From Alteromonas sp. MMG017 (GTDB lineage Bacteria; Pseudomonadota; Gammaproteobacteria; Enterobacterales; Alteromonadaceae), in assembly GCF_018100795.1 (NCBI RefSeq), contig NZ_JAGJDY010000003.1, forward strand, positions 434,001 through 498,000: a DNA stretch of 64,000 nucleotides. Direction: 5' to 3'. Position numbers and translations under genes: made by a program. The stretch's first letter is position 1; each line of letters opens with the position of its first letter. Under the pieces are notes generated by a model. That model did no database searches and had not been told where the DNA came from. It was given only the letters and a program-made list of their open reading frames with translations. This document shows, piece by piece, positions 7,240 to 16,675 of this stretch.

Positions 7240-8625
7240 TTAGTCAGAATTAAGCGTGGTTAAGTCAATTGAAGGGTCGATAAGTTTTTGCGGGTCTATA
7301 ACAGCATGGGCTGCAATCCATTTACTGCCTAACACATAAGCTTTAGGAGAATTAATTGCCTCAACGCAACACAAGGTATCCCCTTTAAAATGCCAAATTG
7401 AACGAGCATGCTCTGAATCTATTCGCAGAATACGGGTGTCAGCGCTTTGCATGAGGCCTGCTATTTGCAATTTGATATCGAATTGATCTGACCAAAACCA
7501 AGGTATGGCGCAGTATGCTGAAGGCGTTATGTCGGTTCTACAATTAGTATCTAGATTCGTTTTTAGCGTAATATTTTTGGCTGCAATTTTGGCTTGATCC
7601 AAAGCATTTTGTACCGATTCAATATGTGTATCGTTTCCGTACTCAGGGTGGGGAAATACGGTGCAATCACCTATCGCCCAAATGATATCGTTACTTGTTT
7701 GCATGCGACCATCAACGCGGATCGCGCACTTCTCTATTTGCAAGTTTGCACTGGCCGCCAACTCAGTATTTATGCAAACTCCAGCACCAATTAATATACA
7801 ATCTACAAGAAGGCGTTTACCGCTATTACACACAACGTCATATTGCGCAGTGTCTTCTTTTTTTAGGTTTACTTGCGAAGCACTCGGCGCGACAGATACA
7901 ACAGATTCATTGCACATGACATTAACACCTTGGTGCCTATGTAAGGTTTCGACAAATTGTGAAATCTCTTCGCTAGCGACTCTAGCCAGTGGCCGACTTT
8001 CTCGCTCAATCACGGTTACTTGCGCTCCCGCTTTTCGAAGTGATGCTGCGGCTTCAAGCCCTATATAACCTGCGCCAATCACAACAGTGTGGAAATCAGC
8101 TATGGGTTTATTTGGATTATTCACTAATGCTTTCAGTGCCATTGCGTCATCGGCATTTCTCATCACGAGTACATTGTTTTGCGTATTTTCTCTCGCGTTT
8201 TCAAAACACCCGTTAAGCCCATCAATAGGGGGAATGATTGGTGTAGCCCCTGTAGCCAAAACCAAATGAGTAAATACTAATTTACGCTGCTCGAAAGGTG
8301 CACTAATGCTTTTAACATAAACCACTTTCTTATCAGTACTGATATAGGTAGCGTTCACACCCAATAACAGTTCGATGTTAGCCTTGGTATAGGCGGCTTG
8401 TGACTTGAGCTTCGGTGGAGGTTCACCCACTGGCACGCTCAAGTAGGCTTTTGATAATGGAGGTCGATGGTAGGGAAGGTGCTTCCCCCCATCAACGAGG
8501 AGAATTCGCCCAGCGAAACCTTGTTTACGCAATTCAAAAGCACACGTCACGCCTGCATGACTTGCACCAATAATAATGCAGGTTTGTTGCGTTGAATTTT
8601 CTTCAGCAGTAGCCAAAAACGTCAT
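7240..8625 (-). CDS. FAD-dependent ferredoxin reductase (putidaredoxin reductase type)
   Basis: About 461 residues with two Rossmann dinucleotide folds. The first starts near residue 17 (IIGASHAGV) for FAD, the second near 170 (VVIGAGYIGLEAA) for NAD(P)H, and AIGDC marks the flavin-contact motif. PYHRPPLSK is typical of the P450-system ferredoxin reductase family. It passes electrons from NAD(P)H to the ferredoxin encoded just upstream. The ferredoxin stop codon is followed at once by GTG 8628 and ATG 8625; ATG 8625 is chosen. The C-terminal domain is somewhat longer than in putidaredoxin reductase. Last gene of the P450 operon. Confidence 0.92.
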   Translation of the reverse strand: MTFLATAEENSTQQTCIIIGASHAGVTCAFELRKQGFAGRILLVDGGKHLPYHRPPLSKAYLSVPVGEPPPKLKSQAAYTKANIELLLGVNATYISTDKKVVYVKSISAPFEQRKLVFTHLVLATGATPIIPPIDGLNGCFENARENTQNNVLVMRNADDAMALKALVNNPNKPIADFHTVVIGAGYIGLEAAASLRKAGAQVTVIERESRPLARVASEEISQFVETLHRHQGVNVMCNESVVSVAPSASQVNLKKEDTAQYDVVCNSGKRLLVDCILIGAGVCINTELAASANLQIEKCAIRVDGRMQTSNDIIWAIGDCTVFPHPEYGNDTHIESVQNALDQAKIAAKNITLKTNLDTNCRTDITPSAYCAIPWFWSDQFDIKLQIAGLMQSADTRILRIDSEHARSIWHFKGDTLCCVEAINSPKAYVLGSKWIAAHAVIDPQKLIDPSIDLTTLNSD

Positions 8626-8628
8626 CAC

Positions 8629-8940
8629 CTAGTCCCTTACTACAGTCACGCTAATGCCATCTATATCCTCTGATAAGGGCACCTGACAGCAAAGGCGACT
8701 CGTGCCTGAGACGTCATCGGTTAATTCCAACATGTCCTTTTCAATCTCATTGGGCTCGCCCACTTTGGCAAAGTCATTTTGAGCAATATGGACATGGCAG
8801 GTAGCACAAGAACACACGCCCCCACAATCACCATCAATGCCAGGCACATTGTTTTCTAAGGCCAGTTCCATCATAGAACCGCCTGTGCCTTCAGCGACTA
8901 TTTGTTCGCCATCGGCAGTATTGAATGTTACTTTGATCAT
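8629..8940 (-). CDS. [2Fe-2S] ferredoxin (adrenodoxin/putidaredoxin type)
   Basis: A 103-residue ferredoxin whose four cluster cysteines follow the vertebrate/putidaredoxin pattern: C39-x5-C45-x2-C48 and C85 (second Cys of RLCCQ). It shuttles single electrons between the reductase encoded downstream and the P450 encoded upstream. ATG 8940 is chosen because GGAGAAG lies 5 nt before it; the in-frame TTG four codons upstream is part of that site. The 54-nt gap to the P450 gene and contact with the reductase gene indicate one transcript. Confidence 0.95.
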   Translation of the reverse strand: MIKVTFNTADGEQIVAEGTGGSMMELALENNVPGIDGDCGGVCSCATCHVHIAQNDFAKVGEPNEIEKDMLELTDDVSGTSRLCCQVPLSEDIDGISVTVVRD

Positions 8941-8994
8941 TATCTTCTCCAAATAAGCGGTAAGCCTTCGCTCAATTACGGGTTTTAAACATTT

Positions 8995-10287
8995 TTATGC
9001 GCGCTTGTGTAATCGTACTAGCAATTTATGAAAACCAACTTTGCGAGCAACCTCTCCCCACTGCTCAATATTTTCATTAGCTTCAACCACCTCGACTCTT
9101 GCTACGCGCTGGGCTAATTGTCCCACCCAAATTCTGAGTAATGCTCTTGCATGGGTAGCCCCTAAACAGTTATGAATGCCAAAACCAAACGCGACGTGAG
9201 GGTTCGCTTTACGGGTTAGATCAACTTCATTGGGTGCCTCAAATACGGATTCATCACGATTTGCTGATGCCCAACACAGTGAAATGCGAGAGTCATTCGC
9301 CACATCATGCCCCGCAACTTGGGTGTCTTTTGTGGCTACTCGCCCCATATGGGTTAACGGTGAAAAATAGCGCAGCAATTCTTCTACTGCGCTATTGAGG
9401 TTTTTAGGGTGCTCATTAATAAAATTCAGCGCGTCAGGATTTTCTGAAAAGTAGGCAAGGGAATTGGTAAGGGCATTAATGACTGTGTCTCTGCCCCCTG
9501 CAAAAGTAAGTATCATTATCCCTTTGATTTCTTCTTCAGTTAGCGGTTTACCTTCCACTTCGGCGTGAAGTAATTCGGTGTAGATATCTTCACCTGGCGC
9601 CTTTTTGGCATGCGCTATTTGCTCGTCGAGATAGTCGTACAATACATTCGCTTTGCTCGCATCTAAGGGGTTATCGTCACTTCTAAATACATGTGTTCCC
9701 CAATTAATCCATGTTTGCGCTTCTGTCATAGGTACATCAATGAGCACGGTTAGCGCCCGTGACTGTAAAACCAAGGCAATATCGTTTACCGCATCATGAG
9801 TAACCATTTCGGGAGAGCAGAGCTTGTTTATAGCAGTATGATTGTCGAGGATGCTATCGAACATACTGCTAACAATGTCAGTCAGTTTGTCTTGGTAGGC
9901 TTGCCCTGCAGGCCTTTTGAACCAGGGTTCTAGTAGCCCCCTAAAACCTTTATGGGCTGGCGGGTCTAGTTCAAATGGGAGTTGACGTATATCACGAATT
10001 GCCACCTCTGAAGGTACAACAATGCGACCGGGAATTGCCCCCGACTGGAACAGTTGCCAACTGTGAGCCGCTTTTCTAACGTCTTTCAAACCCAGTAGCA
10101 TCTTTACCGGGTCGCCCTGATCGTCTATATCAAGTACGCCATCACCTTGTCGCAACGCAGTAAAGGGGTCGTCAAACTGACTCACATTGCCCATAACATG
10201 TTCAGACATAGGGCACTTTGAATTCTCGCTCTCACATTGCTGATGTGAGGGCGTTACATGGCTCTCATTGCTGTTCTTCGTTTGCAT
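8995..10287 (-). CDS. Cytochrome P450, probable 6-O-methyl-galactose O-demethylase
   Basis: A 430-residue soluble bacterial P450. It has the I-helix AGGRDT (263-268), ExxR E303-R306, and the heme loop FGFGIHNCLG (367-376) with axial Cys374. GGAG precedes ATG 10287. With the ferredoxin and reductase genes it forms a complete class I electron-transfer system. In marine agar/porphyran degraders, P450s of the CYP236A group with their own ferredoxin and reductase demethylate 6-O-methyl-D-galactose to galactose and formaldehyde. The locus context makes that the best guess, but the substrate is inferred, not read from the protein. No formaldehyde-detoxifying gene is seen in the window. It follows an AraC regulator gene by 153 nt. 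Confidence 0.85.
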   Translation of the reverse strand: MQTKNSNESHVTPSHQQCESENSKCPMSEHVMGNVSQFDDPFTALRQGDGVLDIDDQGDPVKMLLGLKDVRKAAHSWQLFQSGAIPGRIVVPSEVAIRDIRQLPFELDPPAHKGFRGLLEPWFKRPAGQAYQDKLTDIVSSMFDSILDNHTAINKLCSPEMVTHDAVNDIALVLQSRALTVLIDVPMTEAQTWINWGTHVFRSDDNPLDASKANVLYDYLDEQIAHAKKAPGEDIYTELLHAEVEGKPLTEEEIKGIMILTFAGGRDTVINALTNSLAYFSENPDALNFINEHPKNLNSAVEELLRYFSPLTHMGRVATKDTQVAGHDVANDSRISLCWASANRDESVFEAPNEVDLTRKANPHVAFGFGIHNCLGATHARALLRIWVGQLAQRVARVEVVEANENIEQWGEVARKVGFHKLLVRLHKRA

Positions 10288-10307
10288 TCTCCGTGCTCCT
10301 TAATACC

Positions 10308-10318
10308 CTGTTAAACAG
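10308..10318. promoter_or_regulatory. Short inverted repeat before P450 operon
   Basis: CTGTT-A-AACAG lies about 20 bp upstream of the P450 start codon in the gap after the AraC gene. It could be part of the P450 promoter control region or a remote variant of the GTTAAC operator. Weak evidence. Confidence 0.25.
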
Positions 10319-10440
10319 AAGTGCAGTACGAATAAACTTTAGCAATATCGATTGGGTATTAATGGCACCTCAATGCAAAGAAATATCAAAAATATGTCGA
10401 ATTAGTAGAAAAACGCTTCTTAAATGGGCTTTAAATAGCA

Positions 10441-11298
10441 TTACCATGCTTTACTGGAAAAAGAGGTGCGGTATTGCCTTGGTGTTACTGAGAAGTGTTT
10501 TTTGAATTGGGATATAAAATGAGAAGGACTAGAAAAATTTAGTTCGTAACTTATTTGGGTCACAGTTAAACCCGACTGGCTAAGTAAGCGCGCGGCACTA
10601 TATAGCTTATGCTTCATCGTATACTCAGAGTAATTAACCCTGAAAATATGTTTAAACATTCTAGAGAAATGCGAAGGCGATAAATGACATGCTTCAGCCG
10701 CCTCTGTTACCGATAATTCTACCGCGGTACTGTTCTTAAATTGATTGATGACAGGCAGCATTTTTTCGTAAAGCGGGGAACGTGTAATGGGTTGTGACTG
10801 ACTTGCTTCCACAGAGGTTGCATATTCAGCAATGGTACAAATTAACAGATTCAAGAGCGTGATGCTTCGTGGGCTAAGGGGGTCGTGGTGATAACTTTCA
10901 TAAAGCCACTTTACCTGTTGCTGAATCTCGTTGATGCGACGAGCAGGTAATCGCAAATGCAAACCGTGGTCAAAAAAAGCACGTACGTTAGACATGTTTT
11001 TTGTTTCCAGCACGTGAGGTTTAAACTGTACGATAAACCAAGACTTTCCTCGAGCAGTACACTCAAAATTGTGTGTTTCTGCCGCTGGCGTAAAAACAAT
11101 GTCGGAGTCTTTCAAGGACGACTCGCCTTGGCTGTAAAAGTAACTGCCCTCAATTTTTTCAAATATTATAAATTCGTGAACTTCGTGGAAATGGGTAGCG
11201 CAGTCGTAAGCCTCGTTATCTGCAAATTCCACGTGATGAATTTCAAACTCCTCCCCCTGCTCGATGCAATAAGGTTCGCAGTAAACACCTTGAATCAT
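10441..11298 (-). CDS. AraC family transcriptional regulator
   Basis: A 285-residue regulator with an N-terminal cupin-like sensing domain (His-rich stretch THFHEVHEF near residue 38) and a C-terminal double helix-turn-helix (about 180-280; VTEAAEACHLSPSHFSRMFKHI and VTQISYELNFSSPSHFISQFKKHF). AraC proteins of this shape activate sugar-catabolic operons on binding a small sugar. It lies directly upstream of, and on the same strand as, the P450 operon, and downstream of GH117, so it likely responds to a galactan-derived sugar such as a methylated galactose (inference). A G-rich ribosome site precedes ATG 11298. Confidence 0.9.
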   Translation of the reverse strand: MIQGVYCEPYCIEQGEEFEIHHVEFADNEAYDCATHFHEVHEFIIFEKIEGSYFYSQGESSLKDSDIVFTPAAETHNFECTARGKSWFIVQFKPHVLETKNMSNVRAFFDHGLHLRLPARRINEIQQQVKWLYESYHHDPLSPRSITLLNLLICTIAEYATSVEASQSQPITRSPLYEKMLPVINQFKNSTAVELSVTEAAEACHLSPSHFSRMFKHIFRVNYSEYTMKHKLYSAARLLSQSGLTVTQISYELNFSSPSHFISQFKKHFSVTPRQYRTSFSSKAW

Positions 11299-11429
11299 AT
11301 AAATGCCCCCATCAACAGTAGTATCGGGCTGAAAACTTTATTTCAAGTGGCAAGAGGCGACAATCATATCTCGTCGTTGATACCATCTTCCCCTTAACCA
11401 AATTTGTATTTCGCACAATACTAAACAAA

Positions 11430-12506
11430 CTAACCGGCTTCATTTTGAAACGTGCCTGCATCGAGTATCTGTTTTCGGGTTTTGAACTTGCAGATAAAAT
11501 TCCAATTCCAGCTAGCATCATATTTGTGACATAGCCCCCAAGTTAGACCCGGCGCCTGGCTTTCATTTGTGCCGTCTCTGAAAAGCCCAATCGCTTCAGG
11601 TGCCCCCTTTATGTAGGCTTTAATATCGAAATTGATACCGTCTTCAGCAAATTGAATCGTGTTTTTTTCAGGGCCGTCGGTGGTAAGTAATGAAGCAATA
11701 CCGCCGTTGTAATTCCAAACCACCACTTCATGCCCACTGTTTGAAATAGGGTTATAGTCTGATTTCTCATAAGGCCCAAACGGAGAATCAGCGACAGCAA
11801 CGCCATGCTTAATTTCACGCCCGCCCATGTTCATCTCCTCCCCCATGGTTTCACCTTTATAGTAGAGATAAAATCTATCTTTAAATGCTAATAAACAGGG
11901 GTCGTGTACTTTATGACTATCAAAGCTACCTTTCGACAAAACATTAAATCGATTGTCTTCACTGCCCTTCCACTCGCCATCTTGAGCGGGCGATAAAATT
12001 GGTGCTTTCGATTTATGCCATGGCCCAAAAGGCGTATCGGCCACCGCAATAGCGATATGCTCGAACTGTCGATTGGTATAAGGCGCCTTAACAGTCTGGT
12101 AAACGAGATAGAACTTATCGCCATGGACTAAGACTTCAGGGGTGAATACCGCTCTGTCGTCATAATCACCGGATTCGCCGCGGCCAATTGCGATACCGTG
12201 CTCTTTCCATGTTTCACCGTCTTCAGAGGACGCATGCCATACTTCGGTTAAATCCCACGGAAATACTTTGTCGTTGGAATTACTCGAATTAAAGCCTACG
12301 GTTTCTCCTGTACCTCGTGTGTACCAACAGTGATAGACACCATCAACATTAATGACAGACGACGGGTCACGTCTTATTACGCCTTCTTCAAACGCGAAGT
12401 CGCCTTTCAGTGGTGTAACATCAAACTCAGTCATCCAATCAGGACCTAATGAATCATACCCTCGCGCTAAAGCACGTTTGCTGGCTAAACTTAGTTTTTC
12501 ACCCAT
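11430..12506 (-). CDS. GH117 alpha-1,3-(3,6-anhydro-L-galactosidase), neoagarobiose hydrolase
   Basis: A 358-residue five-bladed propeller glycosidase. It removes non-reducing 3,6-anhydro-L-galactose from neoagaro-oligosaccharides, giving galactose plus anhydrogalactose. GH117 residues are in place: D47 (RRDPSS), D202 (VHDPC) and H259 (SGHE). Their spacing (155 and 57 residues) is the one I recall for characterised GH117 base, pKa-modulating Asp and general acid His. WYTRGTGE and FPWDL are also family segments. No signal peptide, so it acts in the cytoplasm on imported disaccharide. Its ATG overlaps the end of the kinase gene by 8 nt, with GGAG upstream, so the two are translationally coupled. 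Last gene of the permease-kinase-GH117 operon. Confidence 0.94.
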   Translation of the reverse strand: MGEKLSLASKRALARGYDSLGPDWMTEFDVTPLKGDFAFEEGVIRRDPSSVINVDGVYHCWYTRGTGETVGFNSSNSNDKVFPWDLTEVWHASSEDGETWKEHGIAIGRGESGDYDDRAVFTPEVLVHGDKFYLVYQTVKAPYTNRQFEHIAIAVADTPFGPWHKSKAPILSPAQDGEWKGSEDNRFNVLSKGSFDSHKVHDPCLLAFKDRFYLYYKGETMGEEMNMGGREIKHGVAVADSPFGPYEKSDYNPISNSGHEVVVWNYNGGIASLLTTDGPEKNTIQFAEDGINFDIKAYIKGAPEAIGLFRDGTNESQAPGLTWGLCHKYDASWNWNFICKFKTRKQILDAGTFQNEAG

Positions 12507-13485
12507 CGACTAATACTCCTTCATTGCAATTGGCTAGGAAACGCGCCTTCACGCTAGCCAGTGCATCTTTACTGATAATCGCGCCTGCGTGTTGCACAAC
12601 TTCTCTTGCGGCAGCGTCTGCTGCTTTAATACTAAACTCGATACTTTTTTCAGCCAGTCGGTTTGCCAGATACACTCCGGCAAATGAGTCACCTGCGGCA
12701 GTGGTATCTATTTGGCTGGGCGCGGGGTTAAAAGCTTGATAATGCACTAAGCCCCCCTCCTGATAGCCAAACATACCCTGCGCACCAGCCTTAACCACGT
12801 ATTCGTTACAGCCTACGCTACTTAAATAATCCACCACATCTTGCACGCAACCGTGATGATAGACGCTCTTATGATCGTCAAGGCCAGGCAGCGCAATATC
12901 TGAAACACGGTAAGCACGGTCAAACCAAACTTGTGCATGCTGATAACCATTCCACATTGAAGGTCTGTAATTTGAGTCAAACGCAATCAAGGCGCCTCGA
13001 TCGCGATATTGCTGAATAAGTGTGAGTAGTTCATTTTTATCGGTATCACTTAAAATACTTAGGCCAATACCACTAAAATAAACCATGTCGATGGGGCCTA
13101 ATTCTGGCGGTTCGATCTTATGCAGTGACATCATTACTTTAGCCGCAGACTGGTCGCGCCAATAATCAAAGCTTCGCTCGCCAGACTCGTCGGTAACAAT
13201 ACTATATAAACCTACGTTTCTATTTTTACTGCGGGCTACTCCCACAGTATTAATGTCATTTTGCTCGAAAAAAGACATCATTTTAGTACTGAAAGTATCA
13301 AGCCCAACCGCACTAAAGAATATGCAATCTATTTCGGGTACCCATCGTTTGCTGTATATCAATGCATTCAATGTATCTCCGGCAAAACCTAATTTACAGC
13401 TATCGTTTCCCGTATGGATAAGTTCGACCATACACTCCCCTACAGCCATCAATCGCTTGCTTTGAGTACCTTTATCGACGTTCAT
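12499..13485 (-). CDS. PfkB family sugar kinase, probable 2-keto-3-deoxygluconate kinase
   Basis: A 328-residue ribokinase-fold kinase. Near the C-terminus it carries the PfkB signature [11 protein letters not shown] with the catalytic Asp and anion hole; the N-terminal part ([15 protein letters not shown]-like [10 protein letters not shown]) is typical of KdgK. It likely phosphorylates 2-keto-3-deoxy-D-gluconate, the end product of the dehydrogenase/reductase pair in the divergent operon, to KDPG. ATG 13485 is preferred over an in-frame start at 13518, which lies inside the permease gene; AGGG precedes it. It is 4 nt from the permease stop codon and overlaps GH117. Fructokinase activity is a less likely alternative. 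Confidence 0.85.
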   Translation of the reverse strand: MNVDKGTQSKRLMAVGECMVELIHTGNDSCKLGFAGDTLNALIYSKRWVPEIDCIFFSAVGLDTFSTKMMSFFEQNDINTVGVARSKNRNVGLYSIVTDESGERSFDYWRDQSAAKVMMSLHKIEPPELGPIDMVYFSGIGLSILSDTDKNELLTLIQQYRDRGALIAFDSNYRPSMWNGYQHAQVWFDRAYRVSDIALPGLDDHKSVYHHGCVQDVVDYLSSVGCNEYVVKAGAQGMFGYQEGGLVHYQAFNPAPSQIDTTAAGDSFAGVYLANRLAEKSIEFSIKAADAAAREVVQHAGAIISKDALASVKARFLANCNEGVLVDG

Positions 13486-13489
13486 CAAA

Positions 13490-15067
13490 TTAGCCCTTTG
13501 CAAATTGCTTATTGGCAAAATAAGCTTCTATTTCTTCAATCGTTTTATTCTTTGTTTCCGGCATCAATTTAAAGAGCACAAGGAAGCCCACTACCCCGCA
13601 TATGGTATAAAACAGGAAGATATCAGCAGCCCCCATGTTGCTCAGTTGCCAAGGGAAGAATTGTTGTACTAAATAGCTGACTAAACTCGCTATTAATGCG
13701 AATACAGGAATCGCGATGCCACGGATACGAGTAGGGAAAATTTCAGAGAACAATACCCACATCACCGGCCCTATTGAGAAATGGAATGCGGCTATAAAGC
13801 TAGAAATGCCCACCAGCACCAACATACTATTCATGGTGGTTGAGGCCTGTAATATCTCGCTTTCGAATTCTTTAGCCAAATCAAATCCAATGGTTTGCTG
13901 CAACGCGTGTTTAAACGAGATATCAGATTGATAGACAATGCCTTCTAAGCTTTTAAGGTCCGCAAGTTTGTCACTGGTGTGCAGCTGAGATAACGCTTCG
14001 ATATTCACTTCATAAATCGCACTTTCAAAACCGATGTAGCATGCAAATAAACTTAAGGCCGCCCATGCAAGCCCCCAAATGATAAGCGGCCTGCGACCTA
14101 ATTTATCTATCAACATGATAGCTAATGCTGTGAAAAACAAACTGATTAACCCAATAATTGCAGCTTGAAAGAAGGCCGCATCAGAGCCTATTCCCACCTG
14201 TTCAAAAACAGTAGGCGCATAAAACATAATGGCGTTAATTCCCGTGATTTGCTGAACAATCGCAATCGTGAACCCCACTAATGCAGCAGTTTTAGCTGGG
14301 CCCGAGAATAAAATTTTAAAAGACTCTTTTAATGTTGCGCTGCTGCCCCCTTCTTTAGCAAGATTACGCTTAATATCATGCAGTTCTTCACTTGCCTGCG
14401 CTGCTGGCATCATACTTTGCATAACTTCTAACGCTTCCTCATCACGCCCTTTCATCACTAACCAACGAGGACTACGTGGAATTTTAAACAAAAGAAAGAA
14501 CCATATAATTGCAGGCACAATTTCTACCGCTAGCATCCACCGCCACGTTGCGGTGTCTATCGCCATTGCCTGTACCCAATCAAGTTCAGATTTACTTAAT
14601 TGCACAATGCCATAGTTGGCAAAATAGGCGCATGAGAGCCCTACAACAATATTTATCTGAATCATAGAGACCAGCTTCCCTCGCCACTTCGATGGCGCCA
14701 CTTCACCAATGTACATGGCTGCCACTGATAGCGAGGTAAAAGCAAGACCACCAATAAAGCGAGCCGCCACTAAGGATTCAAAAGAAAATGCCATTACTGA
14801 GAAAACGGCAGAGAACAAATAAAGAAACGAAATAACAATTAACGTAGTTCGACGCCCAAATTTGTTGCACAGATGACCCGTTACTAATAAAGCGAACAGT
14901 ACACCAAAACCTGGCGCACTCACTACGGCACCAATTTCAAGGTCTCCCAAGCCAAATTCCATGCTAATAAATTTAACCGTACCTGAAATAAGCGCGGCGT
15001 CTAATCCAAAAATAAAACCACCGAGGGCTACAATGATCGCATTGGCAAAAATTTGTCTGGTGTTCAT
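13490..15067 (-). CDS. MFS sugar:proton symporter (sugar porter family)
   Basis: A 525-residue inner-membrane transporter with 12 predicted helices. Sugar-porter signatures are present: GRR after helix 2 (NKFGRRTTL), the central-loop SPRWL (IPRSPRWLVMKGR), a second GRRPL (DKLGRRPLII) and PETK near the C-terminus (MPETKNKTIEEIE). It has a roughly 60-residue extra loop in the second half (around residues 350-410) that is uncommon in short bacterial porters. First gene of the operon with the kinase and GH117, so it probably imports neoagarobiose, galactose or 3,6-anhydro-L-galactose. Two operator palindromes lie in its upstream region. Confidence 0.88.
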   Translation of the reverse strand: MNTRQIFANAIIVALGGFIFGLDAALISGTVKFISMEFGLGDLEIGAVVSAPGFGVLFALLVTGHLCNKFGRRTTLIVISFLYLFSAVFSVMAFSFESLVAARFIGGLAFTSLSVAAMYIGEVAPSKWRGKLVSMIQINIVVGLSCAYFANYGIVQLSKSELDWVQAMAIDTATWRWMLAVEIVPAIIWFFLLFKIPRSPRWLVMKGRDEEALEVMQSMMPAAQASEELHDIKRNLAKEGGSSATLKESFKILFSGPAKTAALVGFTIAIVQQITGINAIMFYAPTVFEQVGIGSDAAFFQAAIIGLISLFFTALAIMLIDKLGRRPLIIWGLAWAALSLFACYIGFESAIYEVNIEALSQLHTSDKLADLKSLEGIVYQSDISFKHALQQTIGFDLAKEFESEILQASTTMNSMLVLVGISSFIAAFHFSIGPVMWVLFSEIFPTRIRGIAIPVFALIASLVSYLVQQFFPWQLSNMGAADIFLFYTICGVVGFLVLFKLMPETKNKTIEEIEAYFANKQFAKG

Positions 15068-15150
15068 CAGTACTCATCTTTATAGTTGTTAAGTCGACGT
15101 TAAAAATCGCAAACCCGAATTAACATACATACTAACTCAACTAACAACAA

Positions 15151-15160
15151 TTGTTAACAA
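15151..15160. promoter_or_regulatory. TTGTTAACAA palindrome upstream of permease operon
   Basis: Perfect 10-bp palindrome 83 bp upstream of the permease start. An overlapping extension (ACAACAATTGTT, 15145-15154) adds a second partial dyad. Identical to sites at 606 and 15486. Confidence 0.6.
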
Positions 15161-15480
15161 TAAAATATATACAAAAAGATTTTGTTAATGTATTTCCTAT
15201 TCGCCCCAGTGATAACTATTCCAATTTTCTTAGCCCCAGCTCATTTGTAATCGTATGCGCTAAGTTACATCGCTTTTTATATTCACTCATTGCTATATAA
15301 AGCTACAAGTGTCGAATGGGCTTATCTTCCAATAGCACTAATACGTTTTTTTCTTCATTGATAATGATGTTTTTAGTCTTGTTCTTACTCCATGACTTCA
15401 ATGTTATTTTTATTATTCCAACCTTTATTTGAACCTCAGTTTTCTCAAATTAACATTTCCCTTACGGATAAAAGTTTGCT

Positions 15481-15507
15481 ATTAATTGTTAACAATGTAC
15501 AATTAAT
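15481..15507. promoter_or_regulatory. Overlapping palindromes upstream of cycloisomerase operon
   Basis: TTGTTAACAA (15486-15495) is nested with a second perfect inverted repeat, ATTAATTGT (15481-15489) and ACAATTAAT (15499-15507). It ends 27 bp before the GTG start of the cycloisomerase gene, so occupancy would overlap the promoter or the transcription start. Confidence 0.6.
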
Positions 15508-15533
15508 AAATTGTTATATGTAAGGATGGTAAC

Positions 15534-16664
15534 GTGACCGCAGTCCCTATCAACACATCGAGGCTTTCTGCAAGTAGTATCAAAGACGTTCAAGTCAACT
15601 ACTACCTTATTCCTTTGCCAGAGGTCTTAAGTGATGCCAAACATGGTGATCACACACACTTCGAGCTAGTTACTTGCACAATCACTTGCAATGACGGCGT
15701 ATCTGGAACGGGTTATACCTACACAGGGGGCAAGGGCGGGAAAGCAATTTATAGCCTTGTAAAGGACGATTTAGCCAATTTTTTACAAAGCAAAGATGCC
15801 GATTGTGTGGAAGCTATTTGGGAACAAATGCAATACCACTTACATTATGTCGGTCGTGGTGGGTTAGCGAGTTTCGCAATTTCAACTATTGATATTGCTT
15901 TGTGGGACATCCGCTGCAAACGAATAAATCAACCACTATGGCGTCTTGCTGGCGGCTTTGACAATCGCACCCCCTGTTATGCTGGAGGCATCGACCTAAA
16001 TTTTGATGAGAATAAGCTAAAGTCCCATATCGAAGGATATTTAAATAAGGGCTTTACTGCCGTAAAAATCAAAGTCGGCAAAGATGATGTAGAAGAAGAT
16101 ATTGCCCGAGTCGCCGCTATAAGAAAGCATATTGGCAGCGATATCAAATTTATGGTGGATGCGAACTATTCTATGTCCCCTGCTCAAGCTATTCGCTTTG
16201 CCAAAGCCATCGAGCAGTATGATATCCATTGGTTCGAAGAGCCTACTATTCCCGACGATTATCAAAGTTACGCACGAATAGCTGAGGCTACAAGCATACC
16301 CATCGCTATGGGTGAAAACCTACATACCGTGTACGAATTCAATTATGCCATTCAACAATCAAAACTCGCCTACTTACAACCCGACGCATCGAATATAGGC
16401 GGTATAACAGGTTGGCTTAAAGTGGCCTCTCTTGCCCATATTAATAACTTAAAAGTTTGTAGCCACGGCATGCAAGAGCTGCATGTTTCACTAATGGCAT
16501 CACAACCTAATGCAGGGATGATGGAGTATCACTCCTTTCCTATAGACACATATACGACACACCCGGTTTCCCTTGATAAGCAAGGCTATGCATTGGCACC
16601 GAACGCCATAGGTACGGGTGTAACTTTCGACGACGTGAAACTCTCACCTTATCAAATAAAGTAA
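15534..16664 (+). CDS. 3,6-anhydro-L-galactonate cycloisomerase (enolase superfamily)
   Basis: A 376-residue mandelate-racemase-type enolase-superfamily enzyme. Catalytic KxK is K178/K180 (AVKIKVGKD), metal ligands are D209 (VDAN), E235 (FEEP) and E261 (GEN), and H311 lies in CSHGMQ. The N-terminal lid motif SDAKHGDHTHFELV and the YTYTGGKGG segment match my memory of the Vibrio sp. EJY3 enzyme closely. It opens the anhydro ring of 3,6-anhydro-L-galactonate to give 2-keto-3-deoxy-L-galactonate. The start is GTG at 15534 with AAGGATGG in ribosome-site position. First gene of a four-gene operon whose remaining members supply the steps before and after it. Confidence 0.9.
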   Translation: MTAVPINTSRLSASSIKDVQVNYYLIPLPEVLSDAKHGDHTHFELVTCTITCNDGVSGTGYTYTGGKGGKAIYSLVKDDLANFLQSKDADCVEAIWEQMQYHLHYVGRGGLASFAISTIDIALWDIRCKRINQPLWRLAGGFDNRTPCYAGGIDLNFDENKLKSHIEGYLNKGFTAVKIKVGKDDVEEDIARVAAIRKHIGSDIKFMVDANYSMSPAQAIRFAKAIEQYDIHWFEEPTIPDDYQSYARIAEATSIPIAMGENLHTVYEFNYAIQQSKLAYLQPDASNIGGITGWLKVASLAHINNLKVCSHGMQELHVSLMASQPNAGMMEYHSFPIDTYTTHPVSLDKQGYALAPNAIGTGVTFDDVKLSPYQIK

Positions 16665-16675
16665 GGAATTTGACT

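Larger units (their letters stand above)
15068..15533. promoter_or_regulatory. Divergent promoter region of the two anhydrogalactose operons
   Basis: 466 bp with no credible gene. AT-rich, with one perfect TTGTTAACAA close to each operon (15151-15160 and 15486-15495). The middle section (about 15180-15470) shows no other clear structure to me. The arrangement suggests joint repression and induction of the permease-kinase-GH117 and cycloisomerase-dehydrogenase operons by the GntR proteins. Confidence 0.6.

Noticed and set aside
8995..10287. P450 as an alkane or terpene hydroxylase
   Set aside because: The electron-transfer partners would fit equally well, but nothing else in the neighbourhood concerns hydrocarbons, while all flanking genes concern galactan catabolism. 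Kept only as a fallback.
15534..16664. Carrageenan (3,6-anhydro-D-galactose) pathway instead of agar
   Set aside because: The cycloisomerase family includes D-sugar enzymes, but a GH117 with full catalytic residues, the GH50-like agarase fragment and the C5-inverting dehydrogenase/SDR pair all fit the L-sugar route. No GH127/GH129 or DauC/DauD-like genes are visible.
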